Shown here: positions 1 through 8,040 of the stretch, one piece after another | How the letters are laid out: each line of letters opens with the position of its first letter | Numbering within the stretch: the first letter of the stretch is position 1 | Source of the DNA: Patescibacteria group bacterium UBA2211 | GTDB taxonomy: Bacteria > Patescibacteriota > Minisyncoccia > Minisyncoccales > Minisyncoccaceae | DNA: 64,000 nt | Reading direction: 5' to 3' | Assembly: GCA_002327845.1 (NCBI GenBank) | Contig: DCUP01000003.1 | Coordinates: 1-64,000 of the forward strand | Notes under the pieces: model-generated | Database searches by the model: none | Told to the model about the DNA's origin: nothing | The model's input: the letters and a program-made list of their open reading frames with translations, nothing else | Position numbers and translations under genes: made by a program

Positions 1-308
1 TGGCTCCGGTGGTAGGATTCGAACCTACAACCTAATGCTTACACGTAATCTTACTATTTCTAATAAGCGTGGACTATCTCATCACCCTTAACTTAATATT
101 AGGGGCGAGGCGCTTCCTCCTAAATAAGGAGTACTTCCTTTCGGAATAGTCTCTGAACCTTCCCATAAATTATGGGCTTGGCTGCGGATTGCCATAAGTA
201 TTAAACTCTTAGGTTTCCCGCAATTCACCTCGTTTTTCAATCTTGATTACTCAAGAAAGCTGCAAGTATTGTCTACAGGCATCCGCGCTACCATTGCGCC
301 ACACCGGA
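1..308 (-). tRNA. tRNA-Asn(GUU), interrupted by a group I intron
   Basis: Read on the minus strand, the 5' exon (308-275) and 3' exon (41-1) join into a 75-nt cloverleaf. The acceptor stem TCCGGTG pairs with CACCGGA and is followed by G73 and an encoded CCA at the window edge. The anticodon stem GATGC/GCATT encloses the loop CTGTTAA, giving anticodon GTT. The TCC start, the GGAGCCA end and the T arm resemble other bacterial tRNA-Asn genes. The exons are separated by 233 bases (42-274), so the gene works only after splicing. Other loop registers would give Thr anticodons, but the overall tRNA-Asn identity and the splice-site rules (U before, G at the end) favour Asn. Confidence 0.92.
42..274 (-). 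ncRNA. Group I self-splicing intron (IC3-like) in the tRNA-Asn anticodon loop
   Basis: The 233-nt intron sits between anticodon bases 35 and 36. The last exon base is U and the last intron base is G, as group I splicing requires. A GCAG guide near the intron start can pair with the exon end CUGU, forming P1 with the U.G wobble. The conserved core elements appear in order on the minus strand: P (AATTGCGGGAAACC), Q (AATCCGCAGCCAAG), R (GTTCAGAGACTA) and S (GATGAGATAGTCC). They match the small tRNA introns of cyanobacterial tRNA-Leu (subgroup IC3). There is no room for a homing endonuclease gene. Confidence 0.93.
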
Positions 309-318
309 ATATGTTTGC

Positions 319-347
319 AATATACCTTAATTCTGAACTTTTTTCAA
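319..347 (-). promoter_or_regulatory. Sigma-70 promoter of tRNA-Asn
   Basis: On the minus strand, TTGAAA (347-342) and TATATT (324-319) are separated by exactly 17 bases. The -10 box lies 10 bases before the mature tRNA 5' end, which leaves a very short 5' leader for RNase P. It lies between the rpoD stop codon and the tRNA. Confidence 0.7.
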
Positions 348-352
348 CCCTT

Positions 353-1543
353 CTAGTATCCCTCTAATTTCTTTAAATCTTTGTGTCCCCTAATCTTCTC
401 AATAGCTTTGGCCTCAATCTGCCTAATTCTTTCTCTGGTTACTCCAAACTCTTGTCCTACTTCTTCTAGAGTATGAGTCACTCCATCTTCTAAGCCAAAA
501 CGCATTGAAAGAATCTTCTGTTCTCTTTCGGCTAAATCTTTAAATATTTCATCTAAATGCTCTCTTAACAATGTTCTTCCGGCTTGAGAAGCTGGAGATT
601 CAATTTTGTCGTCTTTAATAAACTCACCCAAAACACTATCCTTCTCATCTTCTCCTACTGGAGTCTCCAAAGAAACAGCTTTTTGAGAAATCTTTTCTAG
701 GTGTCTAACTTTCTCAACTTCGATTCCCATCTCAGAAGCAATTTCTTCATCTAATGGTTCTCTATCTAATTCTTGTAGTAATTTTCTTTTAGCTTGAGTA
801 TATTTAGTTAAAGTTTCAATCATGTGAACTGGAATACGGATGGTTCTAGCTTGATCAGCTAAAGCACGAGTAATTGTTTGTCTAATCCACCAGGTAGCAT
901 ATGTTGAAAATTTATATCCTTTTCTCCAATCAAATTTTTCAACTGCACGAAACAATCCTAAATTACCCTCTTGAATTAAATCAAGCAAAGTTAAATTAGG
1001 AGAACGTCCAATATATTTCTTAGCAATAGAAACAACTAGTCTTAAATTGGCTTCAGCTAACTTTCTTTTAGCATCTTCGTCTCCTGCTTCAATTCTTCTA
1101 GCTAAATCTTTTTCGTCCCTAGCAGTAATTGGATCAATTCTTCCTATTTCTTTTAAATACGACTGAATCGAATCAATTTTTCCTGTTGAGGCTCTTTTTC
1201 TTCCTTTTTTCTTGGTAGTGTCAGTTGTATCCAAATATCCTTTAGAATCTTTCACATCTATACTTAATTGCTCAAGCTTACCAAACATCTGATCTAGTTC
1301 AATCATGTTTTCCTCAATATTAGGAAAATAATTTAAAATTTCAGAAAAAGTCACAAAACCTCTAGTCTTGCCTTTCTTTACTAGCTCGTCTAATTTTTCT
1401 GGAATAACAACATTAATTACTTTCTTTTTCCTCTTCTTGACCTTCTTTACTAGAGCCTTCTTCGCTATTTTCTTTTTCACTGTCTTCTTCAACGGCTTTT
1501 TTGGTTTCGCTTTTTTGATTAACTTCTTTTTTGTTTTCTTCAT
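353..1543 (-). CDS. rpoD: Primary sigma factor RpoD (sigma-70)
   Basis: Housekeeping RNA polymerase sigma subunit that recognises -35/-10 promoters. Visible regions: an N-terminal region 1.1-like segment (about 50-95), region 1.2 starting near DSIQSYLKEIG (124-134), region 2 with LLDLIQEGNLGLFRAVEKF and TYATWWIRQTITRA (186-227), region 3, and a region 4 helix-turn-helix near VGQEFGVTRERIRQIEAKA. The first 41 residues include 24 lysines and lie inside the 3' end of dnaG (131-base overlap). The next Met is residue 80, so either the overlap is real or the gene starts at a non-ATG codon downstream. The dnaG-rpoD order is the classic macromolecular synthesis operon without rpsU, which lies elsewhere (18785). 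Confidence 0.97.
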   Translation of the reverse strand: MKKTKKKLIKKAKPKKPLKKTVKKKIAKKALVKKVKKRKKKVINVVIPEKLDELVKKGKTRGFVTFSEILNYFPNIEENMIELDQMFGKLEQLSIDVKDSKGYLDTTDTTKKKGRKRASTGKIDSIQSYLKEIGRIDPITARDEKDLARRIEAGDEDAKRKLAEANLRLVVSIAKKYIGRSPNLTLLDLIQEGNLGLFRAVEKFDWRKGYKFSTYATWWIRQTITRALADQARTIRIPVHMIETLTKYTQAKRKLLQELDREPLDEEIASEMGIEVEKVRHLEKISQKAVSLETPVGEDEKDSVLGEFIKDDKIESPASQAGRTLLREHLDEIFKDLAEREQKILSMRFGLEDGVTHTLEEVGQEFGVTRERIRQIEAKAIEKIRGHKDLKKLEGY

Positions 1544-3254
1544 TGTTTTTTATTAATTTATTAAATTTTAATAAAAGTTCTTTTACGTCTGCGAAAGCTC
1601 CGTCTTTTTCTTTGCTTTTTATCTCTTGAGTCAGCCTATCTCTTTCTTGCTTTTTAATCAAGTTTTGGAGTTCAGTTAGACATTTATTCCATTCTTCATT
1701 TACTAATAAATCTTCGACTCCCTTCATTAATTCCGATCTAATTAAAATATAGCTTGAATAGTCTGAAACACCCAAATCTTCTTTGTTTTTAATCTTTAAA
1801 AATATATCCTTGGCTTCGGGAGAAAAGACCTCAATCATCTCTTCGGTTAATTCAGAAGCTTTTAATGGTTCAAGCAATGTTAACGACAAAATGTCCTCTT
1901 CCAGCATTTCCCGTCTGGTTTTTTTATCTGGGATATTAACTACCTCTTTTCCGGAAATATTGTTCTCCTCTATTTTAACTTTTTTAAGTTCTGTCCTAAT
2001 ATCTTCGTCCTTTATCTTTAATCGATGACTCATGTTTTCAATCCAATAGCTCTGTTCTATGTTATTATCAATTTTCTTTAAGATAGGCAAGAGGTCCGAG
2101 ATAATCTTCTTTTTGTCTTCAAACAATTCAGGGTTCCTATTTTTGAATGCTAATTCAAAATAGAATTCATTAATTGGTTTAGCCAAATTAACTAAATCCC
2201 TCCACTTTTCTTCTCCTTCAAGAAGAATAATATCAGCCGGATCTTTTTCTACCATCATGGAAATAACTTTAACGTTAAATCCATTCTTCATCGCTAAATC
2301 AATTCCTTTTTTAGTCGCGTTATTACCAGCTAAATCCATATCAAAAGCTAAAACTAAATTAGAGGAATATCTTTTAATGATTCCTAAATGCAATGGAGTT
2401 AAAGCTGTTCCCGAAACAGCAATACAATTTTTAATCCCTGTCTGATGAGACATTATACAGTCAACATTTCCTTCGACTAGAACGCAAAAATCTTTTTGAC
2501 GAACTTCCATTTTAGCCTTATCCATTCCATACAAAGCACGACTTTTATCATATAATAAAGTATTGGGAGTATTTAAATATTTAGCCTCATCATCAGAATT
2601 AAATATTCTCCCCGTAAATCCAGAAACCTGAGAATTCAAATCGCAAATAGGAAACATGATTCTACTTCTAAATCTATCAAAAAACTTTTGTAAATCTTTT
2701 TTAATTCCTAATCCAGCACTAACGATGTCTTCTCTTTTAAACCCTTGTCCAATTAAATAATCTGATAAACCAGTCCAAGTATCAGGAGCATAGCCAAGTC
2801 TCCAGTCCTTTATTGTTTCTTCTTTCATCCCTCTTTTAAGAAGGTATTCTATTGCTTCTTTTCCAGTCTTACTTTTTTCTAATTGAGCGGTATAAAACTT
2901 GCAAGATCTTTCTAATAAATCAATCAATATCTGTCTTTCATTTTTTACCTTCTGCCAATCTTCCGAATCTTTCTTTAAAGCAACTCCTGCCTTGTCGGCT
3001 AAAATCTTTAAAGCATCAACAAAATCAACTCCTTCTATTTTCATTACAAATTTAAAAATATCTCCCCCTTCATTACAGCCTCCAAAACAGTGCCATAATT
3101 GTCGGGATGGAGAAACAAAAAAAGAAGCTGATTTTTCATTATGAAAAGGACAGCGAGCCCTGTAGTTTATTCCCGCTTTTTCGAGTTTAATGTAGTTTCC
3201 TACGACATCGACAATATTTAAACGAGACTTTATTTCTTCAATGTCAGAGTTCAT
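1413..3254 (-). CDS. dnaG: DNA primase DnaG
   Basis: Synthesises RNA primers for replication. The N-terminal CHC2 zinc-binding domain has C35, H38, C56 and C60. The last pair is C-x3-C (HCFGGC) rather than the usual C-x2-C. The TOPRIM catalytic core shows EGNVD (about 262) and FDMDLAGN (about 308). The C-terminal part after about residue 430 is a helical helicase-interaction region. It ends in a Glu/Ser-rich tail that is read from the same purine-rich DNA as the Lys-rich start of rpoD. A 14-base palindrome touches the ATG. Full length at 613 residues. Confidence 0.97.
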   Translation of the reverse strand: MNSDIEEIKSRLNIVDVVGNYIKLEKAGINYRARCPFHNEKSASFFVSPSRQLWHCFGGCNEGGDIFKFVMKIEGVDFVDALKILADKAGVALKKDSEDWQKVKNERQILIDLLERSCKFYTAQLEKSKTGKEAIEYLLKRGMKEETIKDWRLGYAPDTWTGLSDYLIGQGFKREDIVSAGLGIKKDLQKFFDRFRSRIMFPICDLNSQVSGFTGRIFNSDDEAKYLNTPNTLLYDKSRALYGMDKAKMEVRQKDFCVLVEGNVDCIMSHQTGIKNCIAVSGTALTPLHLGIIKRYSSNLVLAFDMDLAGNNATKKGIDLAMKNGFNVKVISMMVEKDPADIILLEGEEKWRDLVNLAKPINEFYFELAFKNRNPELFEDKKKIISDLLPILKKIDNNIEQSYWIENMSHRLKIKDEDIRTELKKVKIEENNISGKEVVNIPDKKTRREMLEEDILSLTLLEPLKASELTEEMIEVFSPEAKDIFLKIKNKEDLGVSDYSSYILIRSELMKGVEDLLVNEEWNKCLTELQNLIKKQERDRLTQEIKSKEKDGAFADVKELLLKFNKLIKNNEENKKEVNQKSETKKAVEEDSEKENSEEGSSKEGQEEEKESN

Positions 3255-3268
3255 AGTATTAAAATACT
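3255..3268. other. AT-rich palindrome abutting the dnaG start codon
   Basis: AGTATT-AA-AATACT is a perfect inverted repeat lying immediately before the dnaG ATG (3254). A TATTTT-like -10 candidate overlaps it, 6 bases from the ATG, but no good -35 is visible. It could be an operator or a weak hairpin at the start codon. It is seen once, so function is uncertain. Confidence 0.35.
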
Positions 3269-3289
3269 AACACAAACAAAAGAAAAACG

Positions 3290-4567
3290 CTATTGCTTCC
3301 ATTCTCCCAAAACAAGAGGAATTATGAGTTCTTCTTTATCTCGCAATATCTTTAAATCAACAGAATCGTATGGATTATATTTAGAAATAATTTTAGATAA
3401 GGCATTATCTTCGGTTATTTTCTCTTCTCCCATTTCTAAAATAATATCTCCCTCTTTTAGTCCAGCTTTTTCGGCTGGAGACCCAGAAACAATAGCTGGG
3501 TCACCAGAACTTGTTCCTTTAATAATTAAAGCTCCGTAATTGACTGATAATTTCTTTTCTTCCGCATATTGATTATCTATTACTACATATCTAACTCCCA
3601 TATATGGATATGATATTTTTCCAGAATCTTTAACTTGTTCAATATCTTTTTTAGCCTTATCGATTGAAATAGCAAAAGAAATATTTTGTCCAGAAGAAGA
3701 AATAGCAGTATTAATTCCAATAACCTCGCCTTTCAAGTTCAACAATGGCCCCCCTGAATTTCCTTTATTAATAGCCGCATCAGTTTGAATAATATCTTCT
3801 AATGTTTCTGTTCCTATTGTTTCTCCTGAAGCAATAACGGTTCTACCTAAACCAGAAATAACTCCGACTGAAACTGTGTTTTGAAATTCCCCCAAAGCAT
3901 TACCAATAGCAATCACACTTTGCCCTATCTGAATATCAGAAGAAGAACCAAGGGTTAATGCTTTGAATTTATTATTACCCTGTATTTTTATAATCGCTAA
4001 ATCTTGAACCGGATCTTTGGCTAATACTTTGGCTGAATATTCTTTGTTATCACTCATGATAACCTTGTATTCAGCTGTGTCATCAGAAACAACGTGCTTA
4101 TTGGTTAAAATTAATCCGTCTTCAGAAACAATAAATCCTGTTCCAGCTCCAACTTGTTGTTTTTCTGTTCCGGTTTGCTTTTGTTGAGGAACCGTAAAAA
4201 ATCCATCTCCAAAAAGATCAATATATTGTTGTTCGTAGATAGCGACTTCTTTCATAATAACAACAGAAACAACTGATGGAGAATTTTCTTTAACCACGTC
4301 TATTACTTTCTGTTCTTGAGTAGTTTGAGGAATATAGTCTTTTTCAATAACTTTTTCTGAATGAATAATCGGAACTCCAGCACTAATAATTTCTTGTTTT
4401 AATTTGAGATAAAAAATATAACTCGAAGACAATCCTCCAAGTAATCCTATTAAAAAAACTAGAATTAAAAACAATCCTGGAAAAGGCATTTTCCCTGGAA
4501 AAATTTTCTTCATTTCTGGAGCTTTTAATCTTTTAAGGTTTGTTGTTGGTAGTTGGTATATCGACAT
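3290..4567 (-). CDS. htrA: HtrA/DegP-type serine protease with PDZ domain
   Basis: Membrane-anchored protein-quality-control protease. One transmembrane anchor (about 29-52) is followed by a linker and a trypsin-like domain with H158 (TNKHVVSD), D189 (VQDLAI) and S271 (NKGNSGGPLL). One PDZ domain follows (about 325-415; GSPAEKAGLKEGDIILEM). Length and domain order match single-PDZ HtrA/DegS-like proteins, acting outside the membrane. It is in the same-strand run downstream of the glycosyltransferase genes and 12 bases from the nearest, consistent with envelope stress functions. Confidence 0.95.
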   Translation of the reverse strand: MSIYQLPTTNLKRLKAPEMKKIFPGKMPFPGLFLILVFLIGLLGGLSSSYIFYLKLKQEIISAGVPIIHSEKVIEKDYIPQTTQEQKVIDVVKENSPSVVSVVIMKEVAIYEQQYIDLFGDGFFTVPQQKQTGTEKQQVGAGTGFIVSEDGLILTNKHVVSDDTAEYKVIMSDNKEYSAKVLAKDPVQDLAIIKIQGNNKFKALTLGSSSDIQIGQSVIAIGNALGEFQNTVSVGVISGLGRTVIASGETIGTETLEDIIQTDAAINKGNSGGPLLNLKGEVIGINTAISSSGQNISFAISIDKAKKDIEQVKDSGKISYPYMGVRYVVIDNQYAEEKKLSVNYGALIIKGTSSGDPAIVSGSPAEKAGLKEGDIILEMGEEKITEDNALSKIISKYNPYDSVDLKILRDKEELIIPLVLGEWKQ

Positions 4568-4579
4568 ATTTTTGATAGT

Positions 4580-5287
4580 TTATTTTTTATCATAGTGTCC
4601 GAAATCGTATCTAATTTTTCTTTCTGGTTTTCTTCTGATTCCCATATTGAAAGCACATAAAAGGTATTTGAGAACTGTTCTTAAATATCCATCTCTCTCA
4701 AATCTCCTTAAAGGCATACATATCTTAACTTCTTTAATTACATCAAACTTCCCTAATTTTCCAGCCTGTTGAACAAAATAATGATCCTCCGCCAAAGTAA
4801 TACTTTCATCGAATCCTTTAACTTTTTCAAAGACGTCTTTTTTTACCATTATTCCCATAGCGCCCATCGGAAATAGTTTCTTTAATACTTTCTGGGGAAC
4901 ATTATAAAATAAATTTAAAGTCAAAGGATTCATCAATATATTATTTTTCTGAGGAACAACTGGGAATGAAGCCACCGATAAGTCATTTTTAATAAAATAA
5001 TCAACTGCTAATTTTAAAAAATTCTTAGGAGAAAACTTTAAATCAGCATCGAGAAATAAAAGAATATTACCCCTTGCAATTTTCGCTCCATTATTCCTTC
5101 CTCTAGCTGGCAATCCCCCTTTAGTAATAATACAATTATTATTCCTTGCAATTTCAACCGTTTTATCGGTTGAACCAGCATCCGCTATTATTACCTCATA
5201 GTTATCAAACCCTCCTTTTTTAATCAAAAAGAGTAGATTCTTAATGTTTTTTTGCTCATTTAATGTCGGTATAATTATGCTTAACAT
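4580..5287 (-). CDS. Family 2 glycosyltransferase
   Basis: GT-A fold glycosyltransferase of 235 residues. The N-terminus IIIPTLNEQKN with D36 (IADAGSTD) binds the nucleotide sugar, and the DxD metal motif is D80-A-D82. No transmembrane segment is evident. Donor and acceptor are unknown. It resembles the GT2 gene at 6271-6996 in length and layout (same ending region, GI-R-KP / GHYDK versus SHYEK), so the two are probably paralogues flanking the alpha/beta hydrolase. Likely makes glycolipid or surface polysaccharide. Confidence 0.88.
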   Translation of the reverse strand: MLSIIIPTLNEQKNIKNLLFLIKKGGFDNYEVIIADAGSTDKTVEIARNNNCIITKGGLPARGRNNGAKIARGNILLFLDADLKFSPKNFLKLAVDYFIKNDLSVASFPVVPQKNNILMNPLTLNLFYNVPQKVLKKLFPMGAMGIMVKKDVFEKVKGFDESITLAEDHYFVQQAGKLGKFDVIKEVKICMPLRRFERDGYLRTVLKYLLCAFNMGIRRKPERKIRYDFGHYDKK

Positions 5288-5321
5288 GTCTCACTTATTA
5301 AATATATAAATGCTTTTACTA

Positions 5322-6263
5322 TTATATCTCTTTTTTAACCTTTCTCACAAAAAAATCAAGAGTCAATCTATTTATTAATTCATTTTCTTGTAAAATAGAA
5401 AGATGATCTGAGTTAGTAAGAATACAGATTTCTGAATCAGAAATCATTTTTTTAATTTTTTTAGATGTCTTCGAATAACAAATTGCATCATTTTTACTAG
5501 TTATTATTAGTGTCGGAACTTTTATTTTTGAAATATATGACTTAAAGTTTATGTGCACTATTGAGTGATATGCTTTTTTCACCATCCTATAATCGGTTGC
5601 AACAAGTCCTTCATAGTTAATGAATAAATCTGCTTTATCGGTATATTTTGTAAAATCAACATTACTGTTTTCGGTCTTTTCTTCAAACTTTTTCTTACTA
5701 AAAAGATTAAAAGATTTATATAATAACTTTAAAGATAAAAAATATTCTGAAAACAAATTAACCCATGAATGCATGAAATAATAACTCTTTTCTTTGTCTT
5801 TAAGTATAAGGTAAAGATTCTTAAAGAAGCTTTTCATAAGTCGAGGATTTGCATATGGAAATTGTAATACAGGATTAGAAAAAGTAGTATTAACAAAAAC
5901 CACGCTCTTAACAAAATCAGGATATGTTCCTACAAAACTAGAAGCAACCATCCCGCCCATGCAATAACCAAACAAACTAACTTCTTCTATTTTTTCCTTA
6001 TCTAAAATTCCTCTAATATCTTTAGTGATAAGATCAAAAGAAAAAGAATCTGAAACAGATTGACCATGGCCCCTTATATCAATATTTAGCGTTGAAATTC
6101 CTTTACTATTAAGAAATTCTCTAGTCATTTCCATCGCTGTAAAATTCATAACCCAACCATGAAGAAGAACAACAACAGGAAAATTACTATCTTTCTTATC
6201 GTATCTATAAAAAATCTTAGTCCCCTCGTTTAAAAAATAGTCTTTTAATTTTGTATCTGACAT
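5322..6263 (-). CDS. Alpha/beta hydrolase with a cysteine nucleophile
   Basis: The 313-residue alpha/beta-hydrolase fold shows an oxyanion HGW (35-37), RGHGQS (64-69), a nucleophile elbow GYCMGG with Cys101 where most family members have Ser, and putative acid D258 and base H286 (NSDHLS). A Cys at this place is known in dienelactone hydrolases and in PhaC-type polyester synthases (lipase-like box G-x-C-x-G). The protein is shorter than PhaC and could be an acyltransferase or thioesterase rather than a hydrolase. It lies between two GT2 genes, 7 bases after the upstream one, so its substrate is probably a lipid or glycan of the same pathway. Confidence 0.85.
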   Translation of the reverse strand: MSDTKLKDYFLNEGTKIFYRYDKKDSNFPVVVLLHGWVMNFTAMEMTREFLNSKGISTLNIDIRGHGQSVSDSFSFDLITKDIRGILDKEKIEEVSLFGYCMGGMVASSFVGTYPDFVKSVVFVNTTFSNPVLQFPYANPRLMKSFFKNLYLILKDKEKSYYFMHSWVNLFSEYFLSLKLLYKSFNLFSKKKFEEKTENSNVDFTKYTDKADLFINYEGLVATDYRMVKKAYHSIVHINFKSYISKIKVPTLIITSKNDAICYSKTSKKIKKMISDSEICILTNSDHLSILQENELINRLTLDFFVRKVKKEI

Positions 6264-6270
6264 AAATAGA

Positions 6271-6996
6271 TTACTTTTCGTAATGAGAAAATTTATATTT
6301 AAATATGTCTGTTCTTATTTCACCAAATAAAATCCTGTAGACAGGACATAAAAAATATTTAATTCCCGTAATAAGATGACCCTCCTTTTTAAATCTTCTA
6401 ACAGAGCACAGTATTTTTCTAGATTTAAGCATTCTGAATTTAGTTATTTTTTTTGACCTATTCACATAATCATTATCTTCTGCAAACTTTATCGTTCCAT
6501 CGAAACCATTAAGTTTTTTGTGAATTTCTTTTGTAGAAAATATACAAAAACCAGGCATATGAGGATATATTATTTGCATCATCCACATCCACCCATTAAG
6601 GAAATTATGATAAATTTCGTCTATTGCTTTATCGCTCAAAGGTTCGACATAACAACCTGCCGTACCAATTTTATTCTTGTTGATTTCTTCTATGTTTTTT
6701 TCTAAAAAACTATCGGGAAGAAGCACGTCCGCATCAAAAAATAATATTCTCTCATTTTTAGCTTTCATTGCCCCCAAATTTCTTTGATAAGAAACGTTTC
6801 TAACGCTGGCCGTAACTAAATTAATAAGATTATTATTTTTTTGATATTTCTTTACTATTGATTGAGTAGAATCATCCGAATTACCATCAACAATAATAAT
6901 CTCGACTTTTTTCCCGATACTTTGTTTTAAAATTGAATCTAATAAGTTACCTATATTTTTCTCTTCGTTTAGTGTTGGTATAATTATGCTTATCAT
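6271..6996 (-). CDS. Family 2 glycosyltransferase
   Basis: GT-A glycosyltransferase of 241 residues with the IIIPTLNEEKN start, D37 (IVDGNSDDST) and the metal-binding D88-A-D90. Cytosolic or membrane-peripheral. A likely paralogue of the 4580-5287 gene. It follows the glycoside hydrolase gene by 5 bases and precedes the Cys-type alpha/beta hydrolase, forming an envelope-glycan cluster. The sugar specificity cannot be read from the sequence. Confidence 0.88.
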   Translation of the reverse strand: MISIIIPTLNEEKNIGNLLDSILKQSIGKKVEIIIVDGNSDDSTQSIVKKYQKNNNLINLVTASVRNVSYQRNLGAMKAKNERILFFDADVLLPDSFLEKNIEEINKNKIGTAGCYVEPLSDKAIDEIYHNFLNGWMWMMQIIYPHMPGFCIFSTKEIHKKLNGFDGTIKFAEDNDYVNRSKKITKFRMLKSRKILCSVRRFKKEGHLITGIKYFLCPVYRILFGEIRTDIFKYKFSHYEK

Positions 6997-7001
6997 ATTG
7001 G

Positions 7002-7994
7002 TTAAAATATTTTCTTAGCTTCATCCCAAATACTTGAATCGTCATAAACTGTCTTCATATAATACCACCATTCAGTTCCCCAAAAATAAAAAGTATCTAT
7101 TCCTGTATCTTTGGCAAATTCTATATTTTCTTTGAATTGATTTAAATTCATAGTTTTTTTCTGTTCTTCTAAAGAAGAATTCATTATTGAATTAGCACAC
7201 CATGGTTCAGCTTGCAACTCAACTCCAATTACCTTTTTATTAAAAATATTCTTCACTATTTCTGCTCTACGATTATAAAAAACTGGTGAGAGAGGATAAG
7301 AAACATAAAGATGAGCTTGCTGTTGCCAAACTTTCTTATAAGTTGTAACTCCAACAATATCACCCCCCATTTGCGAAGCTTTGATCCAAAAAGATAATTC
7401 TCCGCTATCAGTAACAATAATCTTGTGGTTAGGATCGTTTAGCTTAACAAAAGCAATTTCTTTTTTTAAGAACTCCTCATCAGTCCAGGGACAAGCTCCA
7501 AATTTAAAAAAAGCTTCATTTTCTACTTGCCACATCGTAAGGGCTGGAGAGTCTTTGTATCTTAAAACTACTTCTTTCAACATATTTAATATTTCTGCTT
7601 GTTGTTCTGATTTGCTAATATCTCTAGCCCAGATTGGCAAATGACATTCTGGCCAACGAGGCACTTTCATTCCAATAGATAGAATAACGTTAGCTTTGTG
7701 CTTTTTTGCCTCAGCAACCTGCCAGTCTAGTTCGCTAAAATCATATACTCCCTTCTCTTTCTCAATTAAATCCCAATAAACCGATATTTTAATATTTTTT
7801 GCCCCCAAATCATTCAAGATAGCCGAGTATGTCTCTCTTGAATCCAACTTTAAAAAATCCGTCTGTTTAACCGAAAAATTAACTCCCCATGTCATGTTTC
7901 TTGATTGATTAGCAAAACCAATAAAAAAATAGACAATAAAGATAATCCCTAACCCCGAAAGGGACCATATGATATATTTTAATAGTGGAACCAT
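7002..7994 (-). CDS. Membrane-anchored clan A glycoside hydrolase (GH5/GH42-like)
   Basis: A (beta/alpha)8-type glycosidase. One N-terminal transmembrane helix (about residues 6-27) is followed by a barrel with WQVENEA, whose Glu160 after Asn is the expected acid/base. The later GVELQAEPW offers the nucleophile (Glu259). The ATG at 7994 is chosen over one 9 bases upstream (8003) because a TATAAT box lies 7 bases before 7994 and would overlap the upstream ATG. This gives 330 residues. It is probably on the outer face of the membrane and may trim or remodel cell-surface glycan made by the neighbouring glycosyltransferases. Exact family not assigned. Confidence 0.8.
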   Translation of the reverse strand: MVPLLKYIIWSLSGLGIIFIVYFFIGFANQSRNMTWGVNFSVKQTDFLKLDSRETYSAILNDLGAKNIKISVYWDLIEKEKGVYDFSELDWQVAEAKKHKANVILSIGMKVPRWPECHLPIWARDISKSEQQAEILNMLKEVVLRYKDSPALTMWQVENEAFFKFGACPWTDEEFLKKEIAFVKLNDPNHKIIVTDSGELSFWIKASQMGGDIVGVTTYKKVWQQQAHLYVSYPLSPVFYNRRAEIVKNIFNKKVIGVELQAEPWCANSIMNSSLEEQKKTMNLNQFKENIEFAKDTGIDTFYFWGTEWWYYMKTVYDDSSIWDEAKKIF

Positions 7995-8001
7995 CAAATA
8001 C

Positions 8002-8030
8002 ATTATATTAAAATTTAGCTAAAGAATCAA
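8002..8030 (-). promoter_or_regulatory. Promoter of the glycoside hydrolase-glycosyltransferase operon (leaderless)
   Basis: On the minus strand, TTGATT (8030-8025), 17 bases, then a perfect TATAAT (8007-8002), then 7 bases to the ATG at 7994. Transcription should start at or next to the A of the ATG, so the mRNA would have no leader. Confidence 0.7.
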
Positions 8031-8040
8031 ACCCTAAATT

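Noticed and set aside
1..308. Reading the tRNA as Thr(UGU) or Thr(GGU)
   Set aside because: Shifted splice registers give these anticodons, but the tRNA body (TCC start, GGAGCCA end, T arm) matches tRNA-Asn, and CUGU/agac with a terminal G fits the group I rules.
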